DNA of 56,300 bases from Verrucomicrobiaceae bacterium E54 (GTDB taxonomy: Bacteria; Verrucomicrobiota; Verrucomicrobiia; Verrucomicrobiales; Akkermansiaceae). Made by a program: the position numbers and the translations under genes. Location of the stretch: contig JAKZES010000034.1 of NCBI GenBank assembly GCA_022548915.1, positions 1-56,300 on the forward strand, read 5' to 3'. This document shows positions 1-8,032 of this stretch, one piece after another. The stretch's first letter is position 1; every line of letters starts with the position of its first letter. The notes beneath the pieces were generated by a model. It was given only the letters and a program-made list of their open reading frames with translations, was not told where the DNA came from and did not search any database.

Positions 1-167
1 CGCTTGGTCAGCTCGGCCCAGAAGCAACCGAAGAATCAGAAAGAATTGAGAAAACTGGCGAAAATGTTGAAATGCAGCACCTGACCCCATCTGCATCTGC
101 GCGCCGGGTTCCAACGGTCGCTCGGCGTGCTGCGAGATCGTTAGGCAGCTTCGAGAGCCGCCTCTCC

Positions 168-1439
168 TCATGCCGAGGCCGCCGCCCCGGAGTCATCATG
201 GTTCTGCGCGTCCGGGTGCGGGGGCACCTCTGCGTCCGGGGGAAGGGTGATGGTGAAGCGGGTGTCTTCTCCCGGTGTCGAGGCGACGTCGATCTGCCCG
301 TGGTGGGCCTCGACGGCCCGCTTGACGATGGATAGACCGAGGCCGGTTCCCTTGATCTGGTCCTGATTGTGGTGCTTCTCGACCCGGTAGAAGCGGCGGA
401 AGATGTGGGCGAGGTCGGTGCTGGGAATGCCGATGCCGTCATCCGAGACCCAGATTTCGATCGATTCGTCGGGCCTGCGATGGCAGCCGATGGTCACGCG
501 CAGGCCGTCGCGGGGATTCTGCTTGAGGGCGTTCTCGACCAGGTTGAAGAGCACCTGGGTCCAGTAGAAGCGGTCGCCGTTGATGACGAGATCCTCATCG
601 TCCATCCTGATCTCCACCCTGGCCTTCTGGGCCTGGATCATCGCCTCGAGGCGCTCGAGCACGTCGGAGATGCAGGAGCGGATCTTGAAGGGCTTCAGCT
701 TGAGCGCGGCGGCCTCGCCGGATTCGAGTCTCGAGATCACCAGCATGTCCTCGACGATGCGCGAGATTCGCTCGGTGTGCTTGCGCATCACCTTGAGGAA
801 GCGCTTGGTGAGCTCCGGGTCGCTGACCAGCCCGTCGTCTAGAAGGTTTTCGAGGTAGCCGTTGATGATTGCCAGGGGCGTCCGGAGTTCGTGGGAGGCA
901 TTCGCCACGAAGTCCTTTCGAATCTGTTCGGCCTGGTGCTCGGGGCTCACGTCGCGAAAGACCACCCGGAACTCCGGAGCGTCGTCGGGGGTTTCGGAAA
1001 TCCGGGCGGCATCGACCACCCAGGCGCTGTCGCCGGGGCGCTCGTCGTCGCCGGAGCGGCGGAGGACCACGCGGCGAATGGTGTTCTCGCCGGTCTCGAG
1101 GCATTCGAGCACCGGTGCGGCGAGCCGGCGCTCCAGCAGGACGTCCTCGATGGTGCGGTCGATGATGCTGCGACCGGCGAACATCTCTTTCGCCGCACGG
1201 TTGGCGAAGAGGATGCGGGCGTCACGGTTGATGAGCAGGAAGGCCTCGTCGAGGGCGTCGAGCAGCAGGTCGCGCTCCTTGCGGGCGCGCTGCAGGTCGA
1301 GATCGAGCCGGAGTTTCCAGGCATCGACCTCTTGGATGAATTCACGGCGGGCACGGCGGAGTCGGAAGGCGACCAGGGTGAGGGCGATGATGGCGGCGAG
1401 GGCCGCCAGGACCGCGAGAATGACGGAAGGTTCGGTCAT
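168..1439 (-). CDS. phoR: Sensor histidine kinase, PhoR type
   Basis: A 423-residue membrane histidine kinase that should phosphorylate the response regulator encoded just upstream. One N-terminal membrane segment (about residues 6-26) is followed by a basic stretch, a PAS-like region (about 60-165), a HisKA domain with the phospho-acceptor His in NASHELRTPL (about residue 183), and an HATPase domain with NLVENALK (N box), DDGIGIP (G1) and GTGLGLSIVK (G2). The protein has only one membrane segment and no periplasmic sensor domain, as in PhoR of the phosphate system. The stop of phoB lies 3 bases before its start, so the two form an operon. No pst or phoU genes are in the window, so phosphate sensing is inferred from family resemblance only. 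Confidence 0.85.
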   Translation of the reverse strand: MTEPSVILAVLAALAAIIALTLVAFRLRRARREFIQEVDAWKLRLDLDLQRARKERDLLLDALDEAFLLINRDARILFANRAAKEMFAGRSIIDRTIEDVLLERRLAAPVLECLETGENTIRRVVLRRSGDDERPGDSAWVVDAARISETPDDAPEFRVVFRDVSPEHQAEQIRKDFVANASHELRTPLAIINGYLENLLDDGLVSDPELTKRFLKVMRKHTERISRIVEDMLVISRLESGEAAALKLKPFKIRSCISDVLERLEAMIQAQKARVEIRMDDEDLVINGDRFYWTQVLFNLVENALKQNPRDGLRVTIGCHRRPDESIEIWVSDDGIGIPSTDLAHIFRRFYRVEKHHNQDQIKGTGLGLSIVKRAVEAHHGQIDVASTPGEDTRFTITLPPDAEVPPHPDAQNHDDSGAAASA

Positions 1440-1442
1440 GCG

Positions 1443-2120
1443 CTAGGTGGACGACACGCGGTAGCCGATCCCGCGCACCGTTTCAACCATCCCGGCATGA
1501 TCCCCCAGTTTCTGACGCAGCCGCTTCATGTGGGTGTCGAGCGTGCGGCTGTGGACGTCGTCGCTGTAGCCCCAGACCGAGCGGAGAAGATCGTTGCGAT
1601 CCTGGGCCTTGCCGGCGCGCTCGGTGAGAAAGAGCAGCAGCTTGAACTCGGTGGAAGTCAGGTCGACGGGTTCACCGTCGAGGTGGAAATTGAGGTCGTT
1701 CTTGTTGAAGCGGAAGGGTCCGTGCTCCACCACCACGGCGCCCGGGGTGGAGTCGGAGCGTTTCAGCACCGCCTGGACCCGGAGCATGAGTTCCTTGGGA
1801 GAGAAGGGCTTGGTCAGGTAGTCGTCGGCCCCGGCTTCAAGGCCCTGGATCCGGTCCTCGGTCTGGGCCCGGGCGGTGAGCATGATGACCGGGGTGTCCC
1901 GGCTGCGCGAATCGCGCCGGATCTCCTTGAAGACCGCGTAGCCGTCCTTTCCGGGCAGCATCAGGTCGAGGATGATCAGGTCGGTCGGTTCGTGAATCGC
2001 GAGTTGGGCTCCGCGGATGCCGTCGTGGGCCTTCAGGACCTCGAACCCGGCCCGCTCGAGGTTGAAGGCGATCAGGTCGGCGATGTCCCGCTCGTCCTCG
2101 ATGATCAGGATGCGCTGCAT
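1443..2120 (-). CDS. phoB: Response regulator, PhoB/OmpR family
   Basis: A 225-residue DNA-binding response regulator paired with the downstream kinase. The receiver domain (about 1-120) has the acidic pair in IEDERD, the phospho-acceptor Asp in LIILDLMLPG, the Thr in MLTARA and the Lys in YLTKPFSPKEL. The C-terminal winged helix (about 130-225) contains DLTSTEFKLL and ends with GIGYRV, as in OmpR/PhoB proteins. The start at 2120 (MQRILIIEDE) is chosen because the receiver fold begins there; an in-frame ATG 30 bases upstream would add ten residues that are not part of the fold. Confidence 0.87.
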   Translation of the reverse strand: MQRILIIEDERDIADLIAFNLERAGFEVLKAHDGIRGAQLAIHEPTDLIILDLMLPGKDGYAVFKEIRRDSRSRDTPVIMLTARAQTEDRIQGLEAGADDYLTKPFSPKELMLRVQAVLKRSDSTPGAVVVEHGPFRFNKNDLNFHLDGEPVDLTSTEFKLLLFLTERAGKAQDRNDLLRSVWGYSDDVHSRTLDTHMKRLRQKLGDHAGMVETVRGIGYRVSST

Positions 2121-2210
2121 TGCCGTAGGGAAATAGAGCGGTTCCGACACGGAGAGAAAGCCAGGCGGGTGACGAAATCGTTGCTTTTGGCGGCAGCGGA
2201 CTGGGAGGAC

Positions 2211-3314
2211 TCAGCTGGCGTGCTTGGCGTGCCAGTCGCGGTAAACCGCCGGCGAGATCTCCGAGGGCTTGATTTCGGAGCGCCCGCCCCAGAAGACGTT
2301 GGTGTAGCTGACCGGGATGCCGCAGCTCTCGAGGTGGGCGTCGATGGCGGCCTTGTGTTCGAGGACCTTGTCCTTCTCGGTGCCGTGGACGACGCCCATG
2401 ATGTTGACGTTCCCGAACTGCGGCCCGCCCTCCCGCCAGTAGCAGTGGGTCATGCAGTAGTGGCGGCCGACCTCGGCGCCGGCCTCGACCTCGCGGCCCT
2501 TGGGCACGGCCCAGTGGAAAAGGCCGTTGAAGCGGGTGACGCGCTGGCCGGTGGAGGAGGGTTTGACGTGCTCGAGAAAGGTCGAGAAGCGGCCGATGAC
2601 CTTTTTGGCATTCAGTCCGGTGGCGATCTCGCAGAAGCGCTCGACCGGCATGCCAAGCTGTTGGGCGCGCCCGACCCACGGCTCGGCGACGATCTCCCCG
2701 GCTGAGAGTTCCTCCTTGAGGACCAGCAGCACGGCCCACTCCTCCTCGCTCAGTTCCACCGTGGCGGTGGTCATCATCACCGCCGGTTCATCCGCCTTGC
2801 TGCCGGGGGGGAGGCCCTTGCGGCGGACGTGGCCGACCCCCAGGGCGAAGACGCCGTTTGCCGGCATCAGCAGATACTCCTCGGCACCGGTCAGGCCCAT
2901 CAGCACGGTGGCGTGCTCGTCGAGGGACTCGCCGACCGGGACCTTGAGGGTGGTCCAGAGGCGGTAGCCGGAGCCGGAGACATCGCTGTCGGTCGAGCGG
3001 ATGACGACATGACCGGAGAAGGGGTCTTCCTTGGCCATGTAATCGAAGGCGTCGTTGAGCTTCTCCTCGGGAACCCGCCACGCCACCAGCGCGCCGTGGG
3101 CCAGCTTGGTCGAAAGCAGGGTCTGCCGGACGCGGCGGATGACTCCGGCCTCGAGCATGACGCGGATGCGCCCGAGCACGGTTTCCAGGTCGACCCCGCT
3201 TTTCTCGGCGATGAGGTGGAAGGGATGCTCGTGGAATCCGGAGATCAGGTCCTCGGAAATCGCGAGAATCTTCGCGTTGACGGGGTCGGTGTGTTCGACG
3301 GGAACGGTTTCCAT
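2211..3314 (-). CDS. Two-domain siroheme decarboxylase-like / Lrp-AsnC-like protein
   Basis: A 367-residue protein with two related halves (about residues 8-165 and 185-350). Each half starts with a winged-helix segment of the AsnC/Lrp type and continues into a ferredoxin-like domain. This architecture matches fused AhbA/AhbB (and NirDL-type) siroheme decarboxylases, which convert siroheme to 12,18-didecarboxysiroheme for alternative haem or haem d1. Supporting segments are EAGVIRRVRQTLLS in the first half and HYCMTHCYWREGGPQFGNVNIMG in part in the second, with conserved His and Tyr. No other ahb or nir genes are nearby, so a regulatory role as a haem-responsive Lrp-like protein remains possible. 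It sits divergently from the truncated globin gene, which would fit a haem link. Confidence 0.6.
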   Translation of the reverse strand: METVPVEHTDPVNAKILAISEDLISGFHEHPFHLIAEKSGVDLETVLGRIRVMLEAGVIRRVRQTLLSTKLAHGALVAWRVPEEKLNDAFDYMAKEDPFSGHVVIRSTDSDVSGSGYRLWTTLKVPVGESLDEHATVLMGLTGAEEYLLMPANGVFALGVGHVRRKGLPPGSKADEPAVMMTTATVELSEEEWAVLLVLKEELSAGEIVAEPWVGRAQQLGMPVERFCEIATGLNAKKVIGRFSTFLEHVKPSSTGQRVTRFNGLFHWAVPKGREVEAGAEVGRHYCMTHCYWREGGPQFGNVNIMGVVHGTEKDKVLEHKAAIDAHLESCGIPVSYTNVFWGGRSEIKPSEISPAVYRDWHAKHAS

Positions 3315-3432
3315 GGCCGGACGCTATGAGGGGACCGGGCCCCGGGCCACGAGGAAATTTGCCGAAATGGTGTCCGCCGGGGCGACAAAGAAGCGGCTTG
3401 TCGTCACCCCGGCCCGCTGGTGGGATGGAGAC

Positions 3433-3822
3433 ATGAGCAAGGACAGTCTGTTCGCGCGGGCCGGAGGTGAGGCCGGAATCGAGAAGTTGGTCGAGGCCTT
3501 TTACGAGAGGGTGCTCGCCGACGAGGTCCTGGCGCCGTTTTTCGAGCACGCCCCCATGGACCATCTGCGGACCATGCAGAAGGAGCTGTTCAGCGAAGCG
3601 CTGGGTGGGCCGCTCTACTACAGTGGGCGTTCGCTCCGCCAGGTCCACGCCGGGAAGGGGATCAAGCGCCGTCATGTCCGGCGCTTCGTGGGACACCTGC
3701 TCAAGACGCTCGAAGCCGAGCGCGAGGACCTCCAGATCACCGAGCAGGAGGTGAAGGACATCTACAGCCGCATCGCGGTGGAGGTCGACCGGGTCACCGA
3801 TGACGTGGCCGAGTCGGGCTGA
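3433..3822 (+). CDS. Truncated haemoglobin (group I globin)
   Basis: A 129-residue truncated globin, likely involved in oxygen or NO chemistry in the cytoplasm. It begins LFARAGGEAGIEKLVEAFYERV, in part the typical opening of group I (TrHbN) globins, with the B-helix Phe-Tyr pair. The segment YYSGRSLRQVHAGKGI precedes RRHVRRFVGHL, where the His of RRHV is the expected proximal haem ligand. The ATG at 3433 is chosen because the fold starts immediately after it; the same frame is open further upstream but that part is unrelated. Its neighbour on the other strand is the siroheme-decarboxylase-like gene. Confidence 0.82.
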   Translation: MSKDSLFARAGGEAGIEKLVEAFYERVLADEVLAPFFEHAPMDHLRTMQKELFSEALGGPLYYSGRSLRQVHAGKGIKRRHVRRFVGHLLKTLEAEREDLQITEQEVKDIYSRIAVEVDRVTDDVAESG

Positions 3823-3831
3823 CGGCCCAAC

Positions 3832-4635
3832 TCAGCGGGTCCGCTTGCGTCCGCCGCGGATGGGGGTGCGCTTGCGCTGCGGCTGTGGCCTGTTCTTGGC
3901 CGGGCGGGCCGGACGGGTGGATTTCCGCTCCGGCGGATTCTTGAGCAGGAGTTCGGTCTCCGCCGGCGAGAGGCGGGCCCACTTTCCGGTCCCCAGATTG
4001 CCGAGTTCGAGCGAGCCGATGCGCACGCGGAGAAGGCGCTGGACGCGGTAGCCGAGCTTTTCCAGCATCACGCGGATCTGGCGCTTGTGGCCGGTGGTGA
4101 GGACGATGCTGAGGCGGCGGGGGGAAAGGCGCTCGATGCGGTCGGCGCGCAACTTGCCGTCATCGGTGTAAATGCCGCTGAGGAGTGTCCGGACATGGTC
4201 GTCGGTGACCGGTTGGTTGGAGGTGACGAGGTATTCCTTTTCGACCTTCTTGGACGGGTGGAGCATGGCGTGGCCGAGGTCGCCGTCGTTGGTCAGTACC
4301 AGCAGGCCCTCGGACTCGCGGTCGAGGCGGCCGACGTGCTGGAGGTGGCGCAAGGAGTCCGGCAGCAGGTCGAAGATGTTGCCGCGCCGGAGTTCGTCGG
4401 CCTTGGTGCAGACCAGCCCGCGGGGTTTGTTGAGGACCACCACGGTCTCCTGCTTCGGCGCCACGCGGCGGCCGTCGACCTTGACGTGGTCCTCGGGTCC
4501 CACGCGGGTGGCGGGATTCAGGCAGGGCTGGCCGTTGATCTCGACGTGGCCCTCCTGGACGAGGGCGTCGCAGGCGCGGCGCGAGCCGATCCCGCAGGAG
4601 GCGAGATACTTGTTGATGCGGGTGCCGTCATCCAT
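3832..4635 (-). CDS. rRNA pseudouridine synthase, RsuA/RluB family
   Basis: A 267-residue pseudouridine synthase that isomerises a uridine in 16S or 23S rRNA. An S4 RNA-binding domain (about 5-60: RINKYLASCGIGSRRACDALV) precedes the catalytic domain, with VGRLDRESEGLLVLTNDG carrying the catalytic Asp in GRLD, and GHKRQIRVMLEKLGY as the second conserved motif. The last 40 residues are a basic, proline-rich tail, as often seen in RluB. The start at 4635 (MDDGTRINKYL) is set by the S4 domain. The sequence does not separate RluB from RsuA or RluE/F specificity, so no symbol is given. Confidence 0.85.
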   Translation of the reverse strand: MDDGTRINKYLASCGIGSRRACDALVQEGHVEINGQPCLNPATRVGPEDHVKVDGRRVAPKQETVVVLNKPRGLVCTKADELRRGNIFDLLPDSLRHLQHVGRLDRESEGLLVLTNDGDLGHAMLHPSKKVEKEYLVTSNQPVTDDHVRTLLSGIYTDDGKLRADRIERLSPRRLSIVLTTGHKRQIRVMLEKLGYRVQRLLRVRIGSLELGNLGTGKWARLSPAETELLLKNPPERKSTRPARPAKNRPQPQRKRTPIRGGRKRTR

Positions 4636-4718
4636 GGTGGGGCGAGGGGTAGAGACGAAAAAGGCGCGGTCCCCGGAGGGGGGAGCCGCGCGCTCGGGAA
4701 AAGAACCGGGTGAGCGGA

Positions 4719-4874
4719 TCAGTCCTCGCCCTTGGTCTTGGGCAGGCCGATCGGGCTCTGTCCTTCCTTCCACTGGCCGCGGGACTTGAGGACTTTGATG
4801 CGCTCGAAGCGCTTCATCACGGAGCGTTTGCCTTCGGCGCCACCTTTGAGCTTGAGACTGTTGTGCTTGGACAT
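4719..4874 (-). CDS. Small basic protein of the Verrucomicrobia/Chlamydiae/Planctomycetes type
   Basis: A 51-residue, Lys/Arg-rich protein starting MSKHNSLKLKGGAEGKRSVM and ending PKTKGED. The opening and the central KRFERIKVLK segment match the conserved small basic protein family known from Verrucomicrobia, Chlamydiae and Planctomycetes. The function is not established; a ribosome- or RNA-associated role is an inference from charge and size. It lies 83 bases upstream of the pseudouridine synthase in the same orientation, so they may be co-transcribed. Confidence 0.8.
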   Translation of the reverse strand: MSKHNSLKLKGGAEGKRSVMKRFERIKVLKSRGQWKEGQSPIGLPKTKGED

Positions 4875-5021
4875 GGGGAAAAACGGTTGGTTTCCGGTCG
4901 CGGGGCGCGGAAACTAGGGTTCGGGCCACGGCTTGGCAAGGCGAAAGGTTGGCGAAGAATGCGCGGAGGCGGCCGGACTCGTGGATTGATCGACCTGCCG
5001 GGGCATGACACGCTCCTCGCG

Positions 5022-5567
5022 ATGAACCTCAAGATTGCCGCGCTCGTTCTGGCCGTGATTTCATTCGCCGGGGCCACCACCATTTCGGTCGTGCCGATCT
5101 ACGAGCCGATCACGCTGCACGGCACCGACGTGGACGAGGCGATCAGCGAGATCGGGGAGGCGCTCCAGGCGACCGTCATGCCCCGTCCGATGGCGCTCAG
5201 CGGGGCCTTTCCCGAGACTCTCGTCGAGGCGGTGCGGACGACTCACGAACTGCCGGGCAACGATCCCAACTACACGGTCGACGAGGTCAACCTGCTGGTC
5301 CTGTGCCGTGTCGGCGTCGCGGCGGAGATTGTCGACCAGAAGCTGGAGGTTTCGCTCGATGTCGGCGAGATGGTCGTGCCGGAGGGAATCGACCTCACCG
5401 AGCGGCAGGTGATCCGGTTGGCGATCGTCGCGATCCGCAAGACTCTCGAGGTCTATCAGGAGCCCCAACCGGACCGCCTGGAGGTCAAGATCGCCATCGT
5501 GGGTGCCGGGGACCAGCGCGAGGGCCTGGGCGAGTTGGCGTGTCATTTCGAGATCGAGGGTTCCTGA
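5022..5567 (+). CDS. Exported protein of unknown function
   Basis: A 181-residue protein that I do not recognise. The first 22 residues ([20 protein letters not shown]) form a signal peptide or N-terminal membrane anchor. The mature part is acidic, contains two cysteines (one in [10 protein letters not shown]) and reads as a soluble alpha/beta domain. The ATG at 5022 is chosen because it puts the hydrophobic segment at the N terminus; the reading frame is open upstream without a plausible start. It precedes pyrH by 53 bases on the same strand and may share its transcript. Confidence 0.6.
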   Translation: MNLKIAALVLAVISFAGATTISVVPIYEPITLHGTDVDEAISEIGEALQATVMPRPMALSGAFPETLVEAVRTTHELPGNDPNYTVDEVNLLVLCRVGVAAEIVDQKLEVSLDVGEMVVPEGIDLTERQVIRLAIVAIRKTLEVYQEPQPDRLEVKIAIVGAGDQREGLGELACHFEIEGS

Positions 5568-5620
5568 GGGGCTTTTCCCCTTTGCAAGTCAGCGGGTGGG
5601 CGCTTGGATCGGGGCGCAAG

Positions 5621-6358
5621 ATGAGCAGCGACACCCCCCCCGCAAGACGCCGGGTCATACTGAAACTGAGTGGTGAGGCCCTCCGCGAGTCGGGGAGCCG
5701 GGACAACATTTCGCCCGAGATCGTCGAGCGCATCGCCAACGAGGTGAAGGCCGCGGTGGAAACGGGAAGAGTCGAACTCGGCGTGGTCGTCGGCGGCGGC
5801 AATTTCTGGCGCGGGGCCTCGGCCAGCGCGCGGGGGATGGACCGGGCGACGGCCGACTACGTCGGCATGCTGGCGACCGTGATGAACGCCCTCGCCCTGC
5901 AGGGGGCGCTCGAGCACAAGGGGGTGCCCTGCGTGGTCCAGTCAGCGATCGAGATGAAGAACGTCGCCGAGACCTTCATCCGCCGCAAGGCGGCCCGGCA
6001 TCTTTCCGAGGGACGGGTGGTGATTTTCGCCGCCGGCACCGGCAGTCCCTTCTTCTCGACCGACACCACCGCCGCGCTGCGGGCCAGCGAGATGGGTGCC
6101 GACCAGGTCCTCAAGGCGACCATGGTCGATGGGGTGTACGATTCCGATCCGAAGAAGAATCCGCAGGCGAAACGCTTCGAGCGGGTCAGCTTCCAGGAGT
6201 GCATCGCCAAGCGCTTCCAGGTGATGGACTCGACCGCCTTCAGCCTGTGCATGGACAATCACATCCCCATCGTCATCTTTGATCTGACCAAGCCCGGCAA
6301 CGTGACCTCCGCCTTGCTCGGCGAACCCATCGGCACGGTGGTCGATGCCGAGGAATAA
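5621..6358 (+). CDS. pyrH: UMP kinase
   Basis: Uridylate kinase (245 residues) converting UMP to UDP in pyrimidine nucleotide synthesis. Amino-acid-kinase fold motifs are visible: [10 protein letters not shown] at the N terminus (phosphate-binding Lys), [11 protein letters not shown], the [21 protein letters not shown] helix (in part), and [19 protein letters not shown]. The C-terminal [13 protein letters not shown] is also typical. It is followed 32 bases later by frr, the classic pyrH-frr arrangement. The start is set by the family N terminus after a short basic leader ([10 protein letters not shown]). Confidence 0.95.
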   Translation: MSSDTPPARRRVILKLSGEALRESGSRDNISPEIVERIANEVKAAVETGRVELGVVVGGGNFWRGASASARGMDRATADYVGMLATVMNALALQGALEHKGVPCVVQSAIEMKNVAETFIRRKAARHLSEGRVVIFAAGTGSPFFSTDTTAALRASEMGADQVLKATMVDGVYDSDPKKNPQAKRFERVSFQECIAKRFQVMDSTAFSLCMDNHIPIVIFDLTKPGNVTSALLGEPIGTVVDAEE

Positions 6359-6390
6359 CTGCTTTTGCCAACCCCAGAACCCACCCCGCC

Positions 6391-6957
6391 ATGGACCCGG
6401 AAGAATCCCTCCTCGAAGTTGAAGACACGATGCAGAAGGCGCACGAGCATCTCGTGCACGAGTTTGCCACGGTGCGCACCGGCAAGGCCTCGCCGGCGCT
6501 GCTCGAGAACATCGACGTTTTCGTCCACAGCTACGGCAGCCAGATGAAGCTCAAGCAGCTGGCCGTGATCAGCGTGCCGGAGCCGCGGTTGCTGAATGTT
6601 TCCCCCTTCGATCCCTCGACCACCCAGGAGATCGAGAAGGCGATCCGCGAGTCGAAGCTGGGCCTCAATCCCGTCGCCGCCGAGCGTTCGATCCGGGTGC
6701 CGATCCCCGAATTGTCCGAGGAGCGACGCATCGAGATGACCAAGCTGGTGAAACAGCTCGGCGAGGAGGCGAAGGTGCGCATCCGGGCCGCCCGCAAGGA
6801 GGGCATGGACGCCGCCAAGAAGATGAAGGCGGACAACACCTTGACCGAAGATGGCCAGAAGGATCACGAGGCCGAGGTCCAGAAACTCACCGACCGCTTC
6901 GTCAAGGAGATCGACGACACCGTCGCGGCGAAAGAGGCGGAAGTGATGAAGGTGTGA
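6391..6957 (+). CDS. frr: Ribosome recycling factor
   Basis: Ribosome recycling factor (188 residues), which with EF-G splits post-termination ribosomes. Family features are HEFATVRTGKASPALLENI, the VPEPRLLNVSPFDPST region, the helix pair around SIRVPIPELSEERR, and the conserved end QKLTDRFVKEIDDTVAAKE. The length is normal. It follows pyrH. Its stop codon lies only 46 bases before the first CRISPR repeat, so the CRISPR locus abuts a core translation gene. A small hairpin (AGGCAC/GTGCCT around 6963-6977) lies after the stop but has no T run. Confidence 0.95.
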   Translation: MDPEESLLEVEDTMQKAHEHLVHEFATVRTGKASPALLENIDVFVHSYGSQMKLKQLAVISVPEPRLLNVSPFDPSTTQEIEKAIRESKLGLNPVAAERSIRVPIPELSEERRIEMTKLVKQLGEEAKVRIRAARKEGMDAAKKMKADNTLTEDGQKDHEAEVQKLTDRFVKEIDDTVAAKEAEVMKV

Positions 6958-6991
6958 CGGGAGGCACCTCGTGCCTGCGCGCGGCCACCAG

Positions 6992-7627
6992 TCATTCAGG
7001 GCTGCTTTGCCTTGATTCAAAAACTGAGGGGGCGACCCTGCCGCGGCCGGCGCCGCCATCCTCGGCACCGCTTTGCCTTGATTCAAAAACTGAGGGGGCG
7101 ACCCTGGTGCCGCCGAGCATCATCACCAGCGAGGGGCTTTGCCTTGATTCAAAAACTGAGGGGGCGATGCGCCAGAAAACTTTTGCGCACTCCGCTTCTT
7201 TCGTTTTGGCCCGTCCTTTGGCGAGCATCTCGAAGCGTGCGAGGCGTGGATCTTCAGGGGCGATCTCGCGGGCGAGGGAGAGTTGGTTCCGGCATTTGGC
7301 ATCGATGGTTTTCCGCCAAAGGCGATCACGCAGCTGGGCGGGGATGTAGGCCTGGGCGCGGGTGAGCAGGGTGTCGGTGGCACGGTTGGCAGGCAGGACG
7401 AGCGAGGCGGGCTTGAAGTTCTCGCAGATGACGAGGCCGACGCCATGTTTGGCGGCTTCGAGCAGGAGCTTGGAGTGAATGGAGGCGGAGAAGGAGGTGA
7501 CGACAATGGCACCGACGTCCTCGAGGGGCAGGCGCCGTTCGCCTTCGTTGCTCTTGCAGGTCAGCTGGCCGTCCTTGCAGGACAGGGAGCAATCTGGAGC
7601 GTCGATACTGACGATGTGGTAGGACAT
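6992..7627 (-). pseudogene. cas1: cas1, C-terminal half lost and fused in frame to the CRISPR array
   Basis: The first 153 codons encode the N-terminal part of a type II Cas1: MSYHIVSIDA, a beta-rich N-terminal domain, and KTKEAECAKVFWR, which holds the first catalytic Glu (about residue 144). The normal protein is about 300 residues; the second and third metal ligands (His and Asp) and the whole helical catalytic domain are absent. Homology stops at 7168, exactly where a CRISPR repeat begins. The frame then runs through the array for 58 more codons, so the repeats are read as APSVFESRQS with a 22-residue period, and stops at 6992. No cas2 is present. The start at 7627 is the family N terminus. 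The product cannot be an active integrase; expression of the N-terminal piece is possible but unproven. Confidence 0.85.
7004..7171 (+). CRISPR. Three-repeat type II-C CRISPR array with two 30-bp spacers
   Basis: Three 36-base repeats at 7004-7039, 7070-7105 and 7136-7171 are separated by 30-base spacers at 7040-7069 and 7106-7135. The repeat begins GCTTTGCCTTGATTC and ends GGGGGCGACCCT. Repeats 1 and 2 are identical. Repeat 3 matches for 32 bases and then reads tgcg instead of ccct, because cas1 sequence starts there. The crRNA direction is assigned to the + strand: the repeat's 5' end is complementary (13 of 14 bases) to the anti-repeat at 12061-12074. On that reading the truncated repeat is the last one. 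Only 46 bases separate repeat 1 from frr, so any leader is very short or lost. The spacers have no match that I noticed in this window. Confidence 0.93.
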
Positions 7628-7727
7628 GGGGGAAGTGGCGAAAAGGGAGACTCCGCCCCCGATACCATGACCGACTTGAGGGCTTCCGGGCATCCCGTGA
7701 TCGCGTGGCGATTGGGACACTTGAAAC

Positions 7728-7756
7728 TTGACTTCGGGGCGATGTGCGTCAAATAA
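7728..7756 (+). promoter_or_regulatory. Candidate promoter of the antitoxin-toxin pair
   Basis: TTGACT at 7728-7733 and AAATAA at 7751-7756 are separated by 17 bases, a good match in spacing to a sigma-70-type promoter. The antitoxin ATG is at 7764, about 8 bases after the -10 box, so transcription would begin at or next to the start codon and the mRNA would be leaderless. No Shine-Dalgarno sequence is visible before the ATG, which agrees with that. It also lies in the divergent gap shared with cas1. The call rests on motif matching only. Confidence 0.4.
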
Positions 7757-7763
7757 GTTAACA

Positions 7764-8021
7764 ATGAAGACGGCGACCGTGCGGGAGGCTCAGCACCACT
7801 TTTCCAAGCTCCTCAAAGAGCTGGAGCACGGGGAGGAGATCGTGATCACCCGACGAGGCGTCAGCGTCGGGAAGTTGGTGCCGATGGAGGCGGAAGAGAA
7901 TCCATTCACGCGCAGGGTGGACTGGAGCGAATCCATTCGCCGCCGGAACGAAGTGCTTGGTGATCTACCCCAACTCCAGCGGAACATCGTCCTGGAAATG
8001 CGCGAGGAGGAGCGCTACTGA
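7764..8021 (+). CDS. Phd/YefM-family antitoxin
   Basis: An 85-residue antitoxin. The N terminus MKTATVREAQHHFSKLLKEL followed by GEEIVITRRGVSVGKLVP is the typical DNA-binding, dimerising Phd/YefM fold. The C-terminal part (about 50-85) is charged and would wrap the toxin. The PIN-domain toxin gene starts 11 bases after the stop, so the two form a classic antitoxin-first operon, and the antitoxin should repress its own promoter. The pair is inserted between cas1 and cas9 on the opposite strand from both. The start is chosen at MKTATV, where the fold begins. Confidence 0.85.
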   Translation: MKTATVREAQHHFSKLLKELEHGEEIVITRRGVSVGKLVPMEAEENPFTRRVDWSESIRRRNEVLGDLPQLQRNIVLEMREEERY

Positions 8022-8032
8022 GACAAGCTGGA

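Noticed and set aside
1-167. Possible gene or RNA at the left edge of the window
   Set aside because: No ribosome binding site, motif or stable hairpin is visible; it appears to be plain intergenic sequence downstream of the kinase gene.
6963-7003. A possible fourth repeat or further spacer left of repeat 1
   Set aside because: The 46 bases between frr and repeat 1 show no similarity to the repeat; the next expected repeat position contains the end of frr.
7040-7135. Shared GGTGCCG at the edges of spacer 2 and of the reverse complement of spacer 1
   Set aside because: Seven bases in GC-rich sequence is expected by chance and does not show a common target.
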